From: Cellulomonas sp.
GTDB taxonomy: Bacteria; Actinomycetota; Actinomycetes; Actinomycetales; Cellulomonadaceae
NCBI GenBank assembly: GCA_027451305.1
Contig: DAIDJQ010000163.1
Span: 1 to 30,033, forward strand
Length of the DNA stretch: 30,033 nt
Reading direction: 5' to 3'
In this document: in pieces, positions 1 to 9,129 of the stretch
Layout: each line of letters opens with the position of its first letter
Numbering within the stretch: position 1 is the stretch's first letter
Made by a program: the position numbers and the translations under genes
Notes under the pieces: model-generated
Databases searched by the model: none
Seen by the model: only the letters and a program-made list of their open reading frames with translations
Told to the model about the DNA's origin: nothing

Positions 1-1068
1 CCGATGCCGAACCTCTACGAGGGCGCCGAGCTGTCCGACGAGGCCCGGGTGCGGCAGCGGTACGTCGACCTCATCGTGCGCCAGGGCGCGCGCGACATGG
101 TGCGCCGCCGGGCCGCGGTGGTGCGGTCCCTGCGGGAGAACTTCTGGCGGCGGGACTTCCTCGAGGTCGAGACCCCGATGCTCCAGGTGCGCCCGGAAGG
201 TGCCGCGGCCCGCCAGTTCGAGACGCACATGAACGCGTTCGACATCCCGTTGTTCCTGCGGATCGCGCCGGAGCTGTTTCTCAAGCGGGCGGCCGTCGGT
301 GGCGTGGAGCGGGTGTTCGAGATCAACCGGAACTTCCGCAACGAGGGCGTCGACGCAACCCACTCCCCGGAGTTCGCGATGCTCGAGGCGTACGAGGCCT
401 ACGGCGATTACGACACGATGGCGGCACTCACCCAGGACCTCGTTCAGACGGCCGCGCGCGAGGCGTTCGGCACCACCGTGATGGTGTTGGCGGACGGTAC
501 GGAATACGACGTCGGCGGGCAGTGGACGCACCTGCCGATGTACGACTCGTTGTCCGCCGCCATCGGCGAGCAGATCACGCACGACACGTCCGACGAACGA
601 CTTCTGCAGCTGCTGGAGAAGGCCGGTCTGGAGCTGGCTCCGGCGGTCCGGAACCACGGGAAGCTCGTCGAGACGCTGTGGGAGCACCACGTCGGCCACC
701 ACCTCGTGGCGCCGACCTTCGTGCGCGACTTCCCGGTGGAGACGTCCCCGCTCACCCGCGACCACCGGTCGAAGCCGGGGCTCGTGGAGAAGTGGGACCT
801 GTACGTGCGCGGCATGGAGCTCGCGACGGCCTACTCCGAGCTCGTGGACCCCGTGGTGCAACGTGCGCGGTTCGAGGCGCAGGCCCTGCTCGCGGCACGT
901 GGCGACGACGAGGCGATGCGGATCGACGAGGACTTCCTGGCTGCCATGGAGTTCGCGATGCCGCCGTCGGGTGGGATGGGCATGGGCATCGACCGTCTGC
1001 TGATCGCGCTGACGGGTCTGGGGATCCGTGACACGATCTTGTTCCCGTTGGTCAAGCCGCAGGGGTAG
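1..1068 (+). CDS. lysS: Lysyl-tRNA synthetase, class II (5' end outside the window)
   Basis: This enzyme charges tRNA-Lys with lysine in the cytoplasm. The reading frame is open from base 1, so the gene starts upstream. About 355 residues are visible of a family that is usually near 500. The missing part should be the N-terminal OB-fold that binds the anticodon. Counting from the Met at base 4, the class II core shows motif 1 (FLEVETPML, 52-60), motif 2 ([12 protein letters not shown], 104-115) and motif 3 ([10 protein letters not shown], 324-333, followed by LFPLVKPQG at the end). Motif 2 matches E. coli LysS almost exactly. A small membrane-protein gene starts 5 bases after the stop, so the two are probably co-transcribed, with lsr2 following. 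The Met at base 4 should not be taken as the true start. Confidence 0.97.
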   Translation, partial: PMPNLYEGAELSDEARVRQRYVDLIVRQGARDMVRRRAAVVRSLRENFWRRDFLEVETPMLQVRPEGAAARQFETHMNAFDIPLFLRIAPELFLKRAAVGGVERVFEINRNFRNEGVDATHSPEFAMLEAYEAYGDYDTMAALTQDLVQTAAREAFGTTVMVLADGTEYDVGGQWTHLPMYDSLSAAIGEQITHDTSDERLLQLLEKAGLELAPAVRNHGKLVETLWEHHVGHHLVAPTFVRDFPVETSPLTRDHRSKPGLVEKWDLYVRGMELATAYSELVDPVVQRARFEAQALLAARGDDEAMRIDEDFLAAMEFAMPPSGGMGMGIDRLLIALTGLGIRDTILFPLVKPQG

Positions 1069-1073
1069 GCGCC

Positions 1074-1259
1074 ATGTCCGGGTGGGAAGCAGCGTTTGCC
1101 GCGCTCGTGCCGTCGATCGGCGTCGGGCTGATCTTCTGGTTCGGCCTGCGCGCGGTGATGAATGCAGATCGCAACGAACGCCGGGCGCAGGCGCAAATCG
1201 AGGCGCAGGAGCGGGCGAGGTCCCGCGAAGAAAATGTGGAAGGTCCTGCCAGCGTTTGA
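1074..1259 (+). CDS. Small single-pass membrane protein, unknown function
   Basis: I do not recognise this 61-residue protein. It begins 5 bases after the lysS stop. The AGGGG at the lysS 3' end (about 1061-1065) could act as a ribosome binding site. One hydrophobic segment at about residues 10-28 (LVPSIGVGLIFWFGLRAVM) is followed by a very polar, Arg/Glu/Gln-rich tail (about 30-55) that looks helical and would lie in the cytoplasm if the usual positive-inside rule holds. There is no signal peptide cleavage site, cysteine or catalytic motif. Its place between lysS and lsr2 suggests a shared transcript but gives no function. It could be spurious, but the tight spacing and the membrane-plus-charged-tail pattern favour a real gene. 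Confidence 0.7.
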   Translation: MSGWEAAFAALVPSIGVGLIFWFGLRAVMNADRNERRAQAQIEAQERARSREENVEGPASV

Positions 1260-1275
1260 CGGGCTTTTCGATGCG

Positions 1276-1304
1276 GTGTCATCCTGGGGCCGTCGGCGCA
1301 CAAT
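1276..1304 (+). promoter_or_regulatory. Possible promoter for lsr2
   Basis: GTGTCA (1276-1281) and CACAAT (1299-1304) are separated by 17 nt in the 78-base gap upstream of lsr2, with a GGGAG Shine-Dalgarno at 1327-1331. The match to TTGACA/TATAAT is only moderate, so lsr2 may also be read through from lysS. Confidence 0.3.
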
Positions 1305-1337
1305 GCGCTGACGCGACGCGACCCCCGGGAGCACGCA

Positions 1338-1670
1338 ATGGCACAGAAGGTCCAGGTTCTCCTGGTCGACGACCTCGACGGCGGAACTGCCGACGAGACC
1401 GTCACGTTCGGTCTTGACGGCGTCTCGTACGAGATCGACCTCACCACAGAGAATGCCGGGAAGCTGCGCGACGCACTCGCGCAGTGGACCGGTCACGCAC
1501 GCAAGGTCGGCCGCGGTGCACCCGCGAAGTCGTCCGCCGCTCCTCGCGGCCGTGCCTCGCGCGGTGACGCGCAGGCGATCCGCGACTGGGCGAAGGCGAA
1601 CGGTCACCACGTCTCCGAGCGTGGCCGCATCTCGGCCGAGGTCCGCGCGGCGTACGAGGCAGCCCACTGA
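1338..1670 (+). CDS. lsr2: Lsr2 family nucleoid-associated DNA-bridging protein
   Basis: Lsr2 is the actinobacterial counterpart of H-NS. It oligomerises and bridges AT-rich DNA, silencing acquired genes. The 110-residue product matches mycobacterial Lsr2 along its length. The N-terminal dimerisation domain (MAQKVQVLLVDDLDGG, then FGLDGVSYEIDL at 24-35) is followed by a flexible basic linker (about 55-75). The C-terminal DNA-binding domain (IRDWAKANGHHVSERGRI, about 81-98) carries the RGR motif at 95-97 that inserts into the minor groove. Length is normal. A GGGAG ribosome binding site lies 6 bases before the ATG. A long perfect hairpin follows the gene. lysS next to lsr2 is also the arrangement in Mycobacterium tuberculosis. 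In a genome this GC-rich, AT-rich islands would be its main targets. Confidence 0.97.
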   Translation: MAQKVQVLLVDDLDGGTADETVTFGLDGVSYEIDLTTENAGKLRDALAQWTGHARKVGRGAPAKSSAAPRGRASRGDAQAIRDWAKANGHHVSERGRISAEVRAAYEAAH

Positions 1671-1685
1671 CGGGTAGCCCCCGCA

Positions 1686-1734
1686 ACGACGGAGAGGCCC
1701 GGTCACCGATGGGGTGACCGGGCCTCTCCGTCGT
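1686..1734. terminator. Bidirectional hairpin terminator between lsr2 and xylB
   Basis: Two perfectly complementary 22-nt arms (1686-1707 and 1713-1734) flank a 5-nt loop. The hairpin sits between the converging lsr2 and xylB genes, so it probably ends both transcripts. There is no T-tract on either side, as is common in actinobacteria. Confidence 0.85.
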
Positions 1735-1780
1735 CCGCCCCGTGCGGCTCGTCATGCCGCGTCGGGGCCGTGCCGTGCGG

Positions 1781-3193
1781 TCAGCCGAGGCGCTCGAGTG
1801 TCAGCTCCCGCGCCGCCGCGTAGCGCTCGCGCACGTGCGGCTGCGCCGCCCCGGTGAACCGGGCGGGCTGCCCGCCGAGCTCCCACGCCGGCGGCGTGTC
1901 CCCGCCGGCCAGCACCCAGGCCGCCTGCCGTGCCGCGCCGTCGGCCACGTACTCGCCGGCCGGTGGCACCAGCACGTCGAGCCCGAGCACCCCGGGCGCG
2001 AGGCGGCGCACCGCCTCGGACCGGGCCCCGCCGCCCACCAGGAAGGCCCGCTGCACGGGCACCCCGACGGCGCGCAGCGCGTCGATGCCGTCGGCGAGCG
2101 AGCACAGCAGCCCCTCGACCGCCGCGCGGGCGATGTGCGCGGCCGTGCTGTTGCCGAGCGTCATCCCGTGCAGCGACGCCGTGGCGGTGGGCCGGTCGGG
2201 GGTGCGCTCACCCTCGAAGTAGGGCACCAGCACCAGGCCGTCGGCGCCCGACGGCGCGGACAGGGCGAGCCGGGACAGCTCGTCGTAGTCCACGCCGAGC
2301 AGCCGGCACGCCCAGTCCAGGACGCGCGAGGCGTTCAGCGTGCACGCGAGCGGCAGGTACCGGCCGGTGGCGTCGGCGAAGCCGGTCACCAGGCCGGACC
2401 CGTCGGCGGTCGGGTCGTCGGCCACGGCTGCGACCACCCCCGACGTCCCGATGGACACCGACACGTCCCCGGCGCCCAGGCCGAGGGCCAGGGCCGCGGC
2501 GGCGTTGTCCCCGGCACCCGGGCCGAGCGGCAGCCCGGCGGCCGTCTTCCCGGCCACCTCGTGCGGACCGAGCACGCGCGGGAGCGCGGGCACGGAACCG
2601 AGCGCCCGCTCCAGGAGGTCCAGGCGGTAGGCCTCGTCGAACGGCGACCAGTACCCGGTGCCGGACACGTCGGACCGGTCGGTGGCCAGGCCCTCGAAGC
2701 CGAGGGCGTCGAACCCGCCGGCGAGCCGCCAGGTCAACCAGTCGTGCGGCAGCGCGACGGCCGCCACCCGGGCGGCGTTCGCCGGTTCGGCGTCCCGCAG
2801 CCAACGCAGCTTGGTCACGGTGAGCGAGGCCACCGGCACCGAGCCGATCGCCGACGCCCAGGCCTGCGGGCCGCCGAGCTCGTCGGTCAGGTCGCGAGCC
2901 GCCGTGGCGGACCGGGTGTCGTTCCACAGCAGCGCGTCCCGCACCACCTCGCCGGACGCGTCCAGCGCCACCATGCCGTGCTGCTGCCCGCCGACGGCCA
3001 GGGCCTCGACGTCGTCGAGCCCACCGGCCTGGTCGATGGCGACCTGCAGGGCCGCCCACCAGGCCTGCGGGTCCACCTCGGTGCCGTCCGGGTGCGCCGC
3101 GCGACCGGAGCGCACGAGCGCCCCGGTCGCGGCGTCCCGCACGACGACCTTGCAGGACTGGGTCGAGGAGTCGACCCCGGCGACCAGGCTCAT
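1781..3193 (-). CDS. xylB: Xylulokinase (FGGY carbohydrate kinase)
   Basis: The enzyme phosphorylates D-xylulose with ATP to xylulose 5-phosphate, the entry of xylose carbon into the pentose phosphate pathway. The 470-residue product is of normal FGGY length. The N-terminal ATPase fold has [13 protein letters not shown] (6-18), and GQQHG (69-73) and LLWNDTRS (88-95) form the sugar site. The second domain has [10 protein letters not shown] (224-233), with D229 as the likely catalytic base, then SIGTSG (247-252). GGGARSE (387-393) closes the nucleotide site. The start was chosen because its ATG overlaps the xylA stop as ATGA (3190-3193), which implies translational coupling. The frame stays open far upstream inside xylA, but that part is only the antisense-phase shadow of xylA. 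Ribulokinase or another FGGY kinase is the alternative, but the xylA context makes XylB very likely. Confidence 0.96.
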   Translation of the reverse strand: MSLVAGVDSSTQSCKVVVRDAATGALVRSGRAAHPDGTEVDPQAWWAALQVAIDQAGGLDDVEALAVGGQQHGMVALDASGEVVRDALLWNDTRSATAARDLTDELGGPQAWASAIGSVPVASLTVTKLRWLRDAEPANAARVAAVALPHDWLTWRLAGGFDALGFEGLATDRSDVSGTGYWSPFDEAYRLDLLERALGSVPALPRVLGPHEVAGKTAAGLPLGPGAGDNAAAALALGLGAGDVSVSIGTSGVVAAVADDPTADGSGLVTGFADATGRYLPLACTLNASRVLDWACRLLGVDYDELSRLALSAPSGADGLVLVPYFEGERTPDRPTATASLHGMTLGNSTAAHIARAAVEGLLCSLADGIDALRAVGVPVQRAFLVGGGARSEAVRRLAPGVLGLDVLVPPAGEYVADGAARQAAWVLAGGDTPPAWELGGQPARFTGAAQPHVRERYAAARELTLERLG

Positions 3194-4377
3194 CGCGCGC
3201 CGAGAGCGTGCTCGAGCGCGAGCTGGTTGAGCCGCACGAACCCGAAGCCGCGCGCCGCGACGGCGTCGACGTCCAGGTCCTCGAACGCGGAGCGGTCGGC
3301 CAGCAGGTCGGCGATGGTCTCGCCCTCCGCCATCGTCGGCTGCGCCAGCTCCAGGACGCCGGCCTCCTCCAGGGCGGCCTGCACCTCGGGGTCGGCGCGG
3401 AACGCCAGCGCGCGCTCCTTGAGCAGCAGGTAGGTGGCCATGTTGGCGGCCGCGGAGTCCCAGACGCCCTTCATGTCCTCGGTGCGCGACGGCTTGTAGT
3501 CGAAGTGCCGGGGGCCGGTGTACGTCGGGCCGCCGGACGGGAAGCCGTTCTCCAGCAGGTCGACGGTGCCGAAGGCGGAGAACAGGTCGCCGTGGCCGAA
3601 CACCAGGTCCTGGTCGAACTTGATCGACTTCTGGCCGTTCAGGTCGATGTGGAACAGCTTCCCGGACCACAGGGCCTGCGCCAGGCCGCTGGTGTAGTTC
3701 AGGCCCGCCATCTGCTCGTGCCCGGTCTCCGGGTTGAGGCCGACGATGTCGCCGTTCTCCAGGCGCGCGATGAACGCCAGCGCGTGGCCGACGGTCGGCA
3801 GCAGGATGTCGCCGCGGGGCTCGTTCGGCTTCGGCTCCAGCGCGATGCGGAGCCGGTAGCCCTTCTCCTTGATGTACGCGGCGACGGTGTCGATGCCCTC
3901 GGCGTAGCGCTCGTGGGCGGCGTACAGGTCCTTGGCCGAGTCGTACTCGGTGCCCTCGCGCCCGCCCCACATCACGAAGGTGTCGGCGTCGAGCGAGGCG
4001 GCCAGGTCGACGTTGCGCAGGATCTTGCGCAGGCCGTAGCGGCGCACCCGGCGGTCGTTCGAGGTGAACGCGCCGTCCTTGAAGATCGGGTGGCTGAACG
4101 TGTTGGTGGTCACCATCTCCACGGTGACGCCCGTCTCGGCCAGGGCGCCGCGGAACCGGTCGAGGATCTTCTCGCGCTCGGCGTCGGACGACTCGAACGG
4201 GACCACGTCGTCGTCGTGGAAGGTCACGTGGGCGGCGCCGAGCTCGGCGAGCCGGTGCACCGACTCCACCGGGTCGAGCCACGGGCGGCTCGCGCTGCCG
4301 AACTGGTCCTGCGCCGACCAGCCGATGGTCCACAGACCGAAGGAGAAGTGGTCGTCGCGGGTGGGGGTACGCGTCAT
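3190..4377 (-). CDS. xylA: Xylose isomerase
   Basis: This cytoplasmic enzyme converts D-xylose to D-xylulose (and D-glucose to D-fructose in vitro) with two divalent metals. The 395-residue TIM barrel is the class I, Streptomyces-type size. Active-site residues fall at nearly the family numbers: H54 and D57 (VTFHDDDVV), E181 and K183 ([12 protein letters not shown]), E217 and H220 (LNPETGHEQ), D245 (FHIDLNGQ), D255 and D257 (KFDQD), and D293. The ATG at 4377 follows a GAGGAG ribosome binding site at 4388-4393. Longer in-frame starts would run through the divergent promoter region and were rejected. The stop overlaps the xylB start, so xylAB is an operon. Expression probably responds to xylose through the divergently encoded ROK regulator. 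No active-site residue is missing. Confidence 0.98.
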   Translation of the reverse strand: MTRTPTRDDHFSFGLWTIGWSAQDQFGSASRPWLDPVESVHRLAELGAAHVTFHDDDVVPFESSDAEREKILDRFRGALAETGVTVEMVTTNTFSHPIFKDGAFTSNDRRVRRYGLRKILRNVDLAASLDADTFVMWGGREGTEYDSAKDLYAAHERYAEGIDTVAAYIKEKGYRLRIALEPKPNEPRGDILLPTVGHALAFIARLENGDIVGLNPETGHEQMAGLNYTSGLAQALWSGKLFHIDLNGQKSIKFDQDLVFGHGDLFSAFGTVDLLENGFPSGGPTYTGPRHFDYKPSRTEDMKGVWDSAAANMATYLLLKERALAFRADPEVQAALEEAGVLELAQPTMAEGETIADLLADRSAFEDLDVDAVAARGFGFVRLNQLALEHALGAR

Positions 4378-4411
4378 GGGGGGAGTGCTCCTCGTCGAGT
4401 TGCCGGGCGTA

Positions 4412-4432
4412 TTAGTTCCCGCCACGAATTTA
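4412..4432. promoter_or_regulatory. Operator-like pseudo-palindrome in the divergent xyl region
   Basis: TTAGTTCC (4412-4419) and CGAATTTA (4425-4432) form an imperfect inverted repeat around a 5-nt spacer. The halves resemble the TTAGTTnG half-sites of Bacillus-type XylR operators. The site covers the predicted xylA -10 box, which suits repression by the adjacent ROK protein. It is one of the few AT-rich patches in the window. Function is inferred. Confidence 0.5.
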
Positions 4433-4455
4433 TCCGCGAGGGACGGTAGGGTCAA
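4427..4455 (-). promoter_or_regulatory. xylAB promoter
   Basis: Read on the minus strand, TTGACC (4455-4450) is followed after exactly 17 nt by TAAATT (4432-4427), a near-consensus housekeeping-sigma promoter. The transcript would begin near 4420, giving a short leader that holds the GAGGAG ribosome binding site. Confidence 0.7.
4447..4452 (+). promoter_or_regulatory. -10 box of the ROK regulator gene, possibly leaderless
   Basis: TAGGGT lies 7 nt before the GTG start at 4460, so transcription may begin at or next to the start codon. It overlaps the xylA -35 box on the other strand. No good -35 is visible. An AGGG in the same place could instead serve as a ribosome binding site. Confidence 0.4.
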
Positions 4456-4459
4456 GCCC

Positions 4460-5722
4460 GTGCCGGCTGCCGACCCGTGGACCTCCCAGTCCCGCGGCGC
4501 CCGGGTGGGCGTCGCCCGCCAGGAGCACCTGCGGGAGCACAACCTCTCCGTCGCGCTCGCCCATGTGCTCGACGCGCCCGCGCCGCCGTCCCGGGCCGAG
4601 CTGGCCGCCGTCACCGGGCTGGCCCGGCCGAGCGTGACGTCGCTGGTCGAGCAGCTGATCCGGGGCGGCATGGTCCGCGAGCTGCTGCCGCGGCCCACGC
4701 GGCGCGCCGGCCGGCCCGCCGTGCCGCTCGCACCGGCGCCCGGGACGTTCGCCGGCATCGGCATGGAGGTGAACGTCGACTACCTCGGCCTGCGTGCGGT
4801 CGACCTCGCCGGCACCGTCCTGGCCGAGCGGGTCGAGGCGGCGGACCAGCGCACGCGCGCGCCGGAGGAGACGCTCGACCGGCTGGCCGAGCTGGTCGCC
4901 GGCGTGCTGGGCCGTCTCGCGGGGCAGGGCGTCCGGGTGGTCGGCACGTCGCTGGCGCTGCCCGGCCTGGTGGACGCCGGGACCGGCCCGCTGCGGGTGG
5001 CCCCGAACCTGGGCTGGCGGGACGTGGACGTGGTGGGCCGGCTGGTGCGGCACCCCGCCCTGGCCGGCCTGCCGCCGGACCTGGCCAACGAGGCGAAGCT
5101 CGCGGCGCTCGCGGAGGCGCGGGTCCGTCGCGGCACTCCGGCGCCGAGCTTCGTGTACGTCTCCGGCGAGGTGGGCATCGGCGGGGCGGTGGTGCTCGCC
5201 GGGGAGATCTTCCGCGGACAGCACGGGTGGAGCGGCGAGATCGGCCACGTCGTCGTCGACCCCTGCGTGCCGGGCGGTCCCCGGCTCGGCACGCTCGAGG
5301 CCCGCGCCGGCCAGGAGGCGATGCTGCGGGTGGCGGGCCTGCCGGACGGCGTGCCCGTGCACCGGCTCGTGGCGGCGTGCGCGTCCGGCGACCCCCGGGC
5401 GCTCGCTGCGGTCGCCGGGGCCGGCCGGGCGCTCGGCATCGCCCTGTCCGGCGTGGTCCACGTGGTGGACGTCGACCAGGTGGTGCTCGGCGGCAGCTTC
5501 GGGCAGCTCTTCGGCTACGTGCGCGACGAGGTGTCGCGGGCGCTCGACGAGCTGGTGATCACCGCGCCGTGGTCGCCGATCACGGTCGGTGCCGCACGGG
5601 CCGGCGAGTTCCCCGCGATGACCGGCGGCGCCCTGGCGGCGCTGCGTCGCCTGGTGCAGCAGCCCTCGGCGTGGCTGGACCGCACGGCCGCCACCGCCGC
5701 GGCGGCCGGAGGGCGGGCATGA
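4460..5722 (+). CDS. ROK family transcriptional regulator, probable xylose repressor
   Basis: This is probably the sugar-responsive repressor of xylAB and of its own gene. The 420-residue product has an N-terminal winged helix-turn-helix (about 28-80; [19 protein letters not shown] at 44-62 is the HTH) followed by a ROK sugar-binding domain (about 95-400), with [19 protein letters not shown] (235-253) and the GEIGH motif (259-263). The usual CxCGxxGC zinc motif after GEIGH is degenerate. Only C269 remains ([14 protein letters not shown]), so zinc binding is probably lost. The kinase catalytic Asp is also absent ([10 protein letters not shown] at 208-217), as in repressor-type ROK proteins. 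The GTG start at 4460 is preferred because the frame upstream runs antisense through xylA. The stop overlaps the lactonase start as ATGA. XylR is the best guess; the inducer sugar is not proven by sequence. Confidence 0.85.
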   Translation: MPAADPWTSQSRGARVGVARQEHLREHNLSVALAHVLDAPAPPSRAELAAVTGLARPSVTSLVEQLIRGGMVRELLPRPTRRAGRPAVPLAPAPGTFAGIGMEVNVDYLGLRAVDLAGTVLAERVEAADQRTRAPEETLDRLAELVAGVLGRLAGQGVRVVGTSLALPGLVDAGTGPLRVAPNLGWRDVDVVGRLVRHPALAGLPPDLANEAKLAALAEARVRRGTPAPSFVYVSGEVGIGGAVVLAGEIFRGQHGWSGEIGHVVVDPCVPGGPRLGTLEARAGQEAMLRVAGLPDGVPVHRLVAACASGDPRALAAVAGAGRALGIALSGVVHVVDVDQVVLGGSFGQLFGYVRDEVSRALDELVITAPWSPITVGAARAGEFPAMTGGALAALRRLVQQPSAWLDRTAATAAAAGGRA

Positions 5723-6765
5723 CGACGCTCTGGGTGGGCACCTACCCGGCGGCGGGCTTCGGCACGCCGACCGGGCGGGGCGAGGGCGTGTGGCGGGTGG
5801 AGCTGGACGTCGACGACGGGGCGCTCGGCCTCCCGCGGCAGGTGGTGGCCACCTCGGCGCCGTCGTTCGTCGCCACCCACCCGGACGGTCGGGTGCTCTA
5901 CGCGGTCGACGAGAGCGGCCCGGGCGCGGTCAGCTCGTTCGCGGTGCTCGACGGCGCGCCGGTGGTGACCGCGACCGTGGCGTCCGGCGGCTCCGACCCG
6001 TGCCACCTCCTGCTCGACGCCGAGGCCGGTCTGCTCTACGTGGCCAACTACGCCGACGGGGTGCTCGGCGTGCTGCGGCTGGCCCAGGACGGCTCGCTCG
6101 CCGGCGACGGGCCCGCCCAGCGCCTGCCCGGCGACGGCCACGGTCCGCGCACCGACCGCCAGGAGGGGCCGCACGCGCACTTCGTCGCGGCCACCCCCTC
6201 CGGCACGCACGTGCTGGTGGTGGACCTGGGTGCCGACCGGGTGCGCCGTTACGCGCGCGACGTGGCCGGCCGCCGGCTGCTGCCGGCGGGGGTCGCCGCC
6301 ACGTTCCCGCCCGGCACCGGTCCCCGTCACCTCGCCTTCAGCCCTGACGGCCGGTTCGTCTACGTCGCCGGCGAGCTGGACGCCACGGTGCACGTGCTCG
6401 CGTGGGACCCGGCGACGGACACGGGCACACCGGTCCAGGTGCTCCCCGCCACCGCGGCACCGCACCGCACGGGCACCACCCCGGCACCGTCGCACGTGCT
6501 GGTCGACGGCGACGAGGTCGTGGTCGGCGTGCGCGGCACCGAGGTGGTGTCCCGGTTCACCCGGGGTGCCGACGGGCTGCTGACGCACCGGGCCGACCAC
6601 GCGCTGCCGGGCCGCTGCCCGCGGCACCTCGCGGTGGTGGACGGCTGGACCGTGGTCGCCGAGCAGGACAGCAGCGCGCTGACGGTGCTGGACGCGGAGG
6701 GCGGCGTGGTGTGCACCCGCCGGCTGCCGGTGCCGGCGTGCGTCGTGCCCGTCGTCGAGCCTTAG
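5719..6765 (+). CDS. Lactonase family beta-propeller protein (Pgl/YbhE-like)
   Basis: The protein belongs to the seven-bladed beta-propeller lactonase family (the 6-phosphogluconolactonase/YbhE type, PF10282). Members hydrolyse sugar lactones such as 6-phosphogluconolactone. It has 348 residues, which is normal. Recognisable blade repeats include [12 protein letters not shown] (54-65), [12 protein letters not shown] (103-114), the conserved [14 protein letters not shown] (142-155), and [20 protein letters not shown] (199-218). No signal peptide is seen, so it should be cytoplasmic. The ATG overlaps the ROK gene stop (ATGA), so it is translationally coupled to the xylose regulator. That placement suggests a sugar or sugar-phosphate lactone linked to pentose metabolism, but the substrate cannot be read from the sequence. 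The start is fixed by the overlap. Confidence 0.85.
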   Translation: MTTLWVGTYPAAGFGTPTGRGEGVWRVELDVDDGALGLPRQVVATSAPSFVATHPDGRVLYAVDESGPGAVSSFAVLDGAPVVTATVASGGSDPCHLLLDAEAGLLYVANYADGVLGVLRLAQDGSLAGDGPAQRLPGDGHGPRTDRQEGPHAHFVAATPSGTHVLVVDLGADRVRRYARDVAGRRLLPAGVAATFPPGTGPRHLAFSPDGRFVYVAGELDATVHVLAWDPATDTGTPVQVLPATAAPHRTGTTPAPSHVLVDGDEVVVGVRGTEVVSRFTRGADGLLTHRADHALPGRCPRHLAVVDGWTVVAEQDSSALTVLDAEGGVVCTRRLPVPACVVPVVEP

Positions 6766-6871
6766 CACCGCCGCCCGCCCTCGACGGCCCCGCCGCGTGC
6801 TCCCGTGCGGTCCGGTGCCCGCCCGCCGACCCCGGCCCGCGTCGACGCCGCCCGCAGGTGAGAATGGCCCG

Positions 6872-8203
6872 GTGACCCCCGAGCGCGCGCCCCGCGTCGC
6901 CATGCTCTCGGTGCACACGTCGCCCCTCGACCAGCCGGGCACCGGCGACGCGGGCGGCATGAACGTCTACGTGCTGGAGCTGTCCCGGGCACTGGCCGCC
7001 CGCGGTGCCCGCGTGGAGATCTTCACCCGGGCCACGTCGTCGGACCTGCCGGAGACGGTGGTCCTGGACGGCACCGCGGCCGACGGCACGCCGCTGTCCC
7101 GCGACGAGCGCCGCGCGGTGCTGCTCGCCGACGAGGTCCCGGCGGGCGTCGTTCCGCCGGTGCTGGTGCACCACGTGCCCGCCGGCCCGTTCGAGCGGCT
7201 CGACAAGAACGACCTGCCGGGGATGCTGTGCGGCATGACGGCCGGCGTGCTCCGCTCGGAGGCGGCCCGCCGTCCCGGCTGGTACCAGGTGGTGCACTCC
7301 CACTACTGGCTCTCGGGGCAGGTGGGTGCCGCCGCCGCCGCGCGCTGGGAGGTGCCCCTGGTGCACACCGCGCACACGCTCGCCCGCGTGAAGAACGCCG
7401 CCCTGGCGCCGGGCGACACCGCCGAGCCCCACTCGCGGGTGCTCGGGGAGGAGCAGGTGGTCGCCGCCGCCGACGCGCTGGTGGCCAGCACGCCCGCCGA
7501 GGCGCGCCAACTGGTGGAGCTGTACGGCGCCGACCCGTCGCGCGTGCACGTGGTGGAGCCGGGGGTGGACCTGGACCGGTTCCGGCCGGTCGGCCCCGAG
7601 GCCCGGGTCGCGGCGCGCCGGTCGCTGCACCTGCCGACCGACCGTCGGATGGTGCTCTTCGCCGGCCGGGTGCAGCCGCTCAAGGCCCCGGACGTGCTGG
7701 TCCGCGCCCTCGGCCTGCTGCGGGCGACCCGCCGGCCGGTGCCCCTGCTGGTGGTGCTCGGGGGACCCAGCGGACGGTCGACGGCCGTGCACGAGCTGGT
7801 GGCGCTCGCCGCGTCCCTGGGCGTGTCCGACCACCTCGTCGTGCACCCGCCGGCCGCCCGGGAGGACCTGGTCGGCTGGTACCACGCGGCCGACGTGGTG
7901 GCGATGCCGTCGCGGTCGGAGTCGTTCGGCCTGGTCGCGGCGGAGGCGCAGGCCGCCGGGGTGCCGGTGGTCGCGGCGGCCGTCGGCGGGCTGCGCAGCA
8001 TCGTGGACGACGGCCGCTCCGGCAGGCTCGTGGTCGGGCACGACCCGGCGGTCTGGGCGGACGTCCTGGCGCAGGCGCTGGCCGACGACGACACGCTGGC
8101 CGCGTGGGGTCACGGCGCCCGCGCCAGCGCCGAGCGGTTCGGCTGGGAGGCCGCCGCCGACCAGGTGCTCAAGGTCTACACGGTGGCCGCCGAACCCCGC
8201 TGA
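6872..8203 (+). CDS. mshA: D-inositol-3-phosphate glycosyltransferase, mycothiol synthesis
   Basis: MshA transfers GlcNAc from UDP-GlcNAc to 1L-myo-inositol 1-phosphate, the first committed step of mycothiol synthesis, in the cytoplasm. The 443-residue product is a GT4 (GT-B) enzyme. The N-terminal domain has [20 protein letters not shown] (11-30, the MshA hallmark) and VHSHYWLSG (141-149). The C-terminal domain has [15 protein letters not shown] (262-276) and the EX7E motif, E350 to E358, in [22 protein letters not shown] at 6872 was chosen because the protein aligns from there ([13 protein letters not shown]). A GAGAAT box lies 6 nt upstream and no Shine-Dalgarno is visible, so the mRNA may be leaderless. 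An earlier in-frame ATG at 6797 would add a low-complexity extension. mshA followed by gpm and senX3-regX3 is also the mycobacterial order. Confidence 0.96.
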   Translation: MTPERAPRVAMLSVHTSPLDQPGTGDAGGMNVYVLELSRALAARGARVEIFTRATSSDLPETVVLDGTAADGTPLSRDERRAVLLADEVPAGVVPPVLVHHVPAGPFERLDKNDLPGMLCGMTAGVLRSEAARRPGWYQVVHSHYWLSGQVGAAAAARWEVPLVHTAHTLARVKNAALAPGDTAEPHSRVLGEEQVVAAADALVASTPAEARQLVELYGADPSRVHVVEPGVDLDRFRPVGPEARVAARRSLHLPTDRRMVLFAGRVQPLKAPDVLVRALGLLRATRRPVPLLVVLGGPSGRSTAVHELVALAASLGVSDHLVVHPPAAREDLVGWYHAADVVAMPSRSESFGLVAAEAQAAGVPVVAAAVGGLRSIVDDGRSGRLVVGHDPAVWADVLAQALADDDTLAAWGHGARASAERFGWEAAADQVLKVYTVAAEPR

Positions 8204-8363
8204 CTCCCCGCTGCCTCCGGCCGACCCCGCACCGGCTCTCCGCTGACACCTTCGGGCTGACACCCCGGGACGGTCCCGGCTCGGTGGCCGGGCCCCGGTG
8301 CGCGGTGTCCGCGGGGGACCGGAGTCCTGCCGGGTGCTGCCCGCCTGCGGCAGGATGGAGGCC

Positions 8364-9104
8364 ATGACCTACACCCTCGTGCTGCTCCGCCACGGCGAGA
8401 GCGAATGGAACGCGAAGAACCTGTTCACCGGCTGGGTCGACGTGGCGCTGTCGGAGAAGGGCGTGCAGGAGGCCAAGCGTGGCGGCACGCTGCTGGCGGA
8501 CGCGGACGTGCTGCCGGACGTGGTGCACACCTCGCTGCTGCGTCGCGCGATCACCACGGCGAACTACGCCCTCGACGTGGCCGACCGGCTGTGGATCCCG
8601 GTCAAGCGCTCCTGGCGGCTGAACGAGCGCCACTACGGCGCGCTGCAGGGCAAGGACAAGAAGCAGATCCGCGACGAGTACGGCGAGGAGCAGTTCATGC
8701 TCTGGCGTCGCTCGTACGACGTCCCGCCGCCCGAGATCGAGCTGGGCTCGGAGTTCTCGCAGGACGCTGACCCGCGCTACGCCGACGCACCCGTCGTGCG
8801 GGCCGAGTGCCTCAAGGACGTGCTCGAGCGCGCGCTGCCGTACTGGCACAGCGACATCGTCCCCGACCTGCAGGCCGGCAAGACGGTGCTCGTCGCCGCC
8901 CACGGCAACTCGATCCGCGCGATCGTCAAGTACCTCGACGATGTCGACGACGAGACCATCGCCGGGATCAACATCCCCACCGGTATCCCGCTGCTCTACG
9001 AGCTGGACGAGGTCACGCTCAAGCCGACCGTCCGCGGCGGCACCTACCTCGACCCGGACGCCGCCGCCGAGGCGATCAAGGCCGTGGCGAACCAGGGTCG
9101 CTGA
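8364..9104 (+). CDS. gpmA: 2,3-bisphosphoglycerate-dependent phosphoglycerate mutase
   Basis: GpmA interconverts 3- and 2-phosphoglycerate in glycolysis and gluconeogenesis through a phosphohistidine. The 246-residue product has the RHGESEWN motif (9-16) with catalytic H10, SLLRRAITT (57-65) with R61, [14 protein letters not shown] (86-99) with E88, and a second catalytic His in [10 protein letters not shown] (about 180). The match to mycobacterial Gpm1 is strong throughout. Two starts are possible. ATG 8364 gives [11 protein letters not shown] and fits the family. ATG 8355 would add three residues. CAGGAT at 8351-8356 lies 7 nt before 8364, which suggests a leaderless start, although GGAGG at 8357-8361 is also there at a very short spacing. 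The gene ends in a strong hairpin facing phoU. Confidence 0.96.
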   Translation: MTYTLVLLRHGESEWNAKNLFTGWVDVALSEKGVQEAKRGGTLLADADVLPDVVHTSLLRRAITTANYALDVADRLWIPVKRSWRLNERHYGALQGKDKKQIRDEYGEEQFMLWRRSYDVPPPEIELGSEFSQDADPRYADAPVVRAECLKDVLERALPYWHSDIVPDLQAGKTVLVAAHGNSIRAIVKYLDDVDDETIAGINIPTGIPLLYELDEVTLKPTVRGGTYLDPDAAAEAIKAVANQGR

Positions 9105-9129
9105 CCGGGCCGCCCGTTCACCACGAACG

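Noticed and set aside
864..878. GGTTCGAGGC resembling a tRNA T-loop
   Set aside because: It is in-frame lysS coding sequence and no cloverleaf could be built around it; no tRNA was found in the window.
1742..3433. A long rightward open frame of over 500 codons across xylB
   Set aside because: It is opposite the well-supported xylB and xylA, is rich in Arg, Gly and Pro without any domain, and results from GC-rich third positions.
6552..6570. GTTCACCCGGGG resembling half a PHO box
   Set aside because: It lies inside the lactonase coding sequence as a single unit without an 11-nt partner.
6557..8365. Leftward open frame opposite mshA
   Set aside because: It is a composition artefact of the opposite strand; mshA is fully supported by motifs and synteny.
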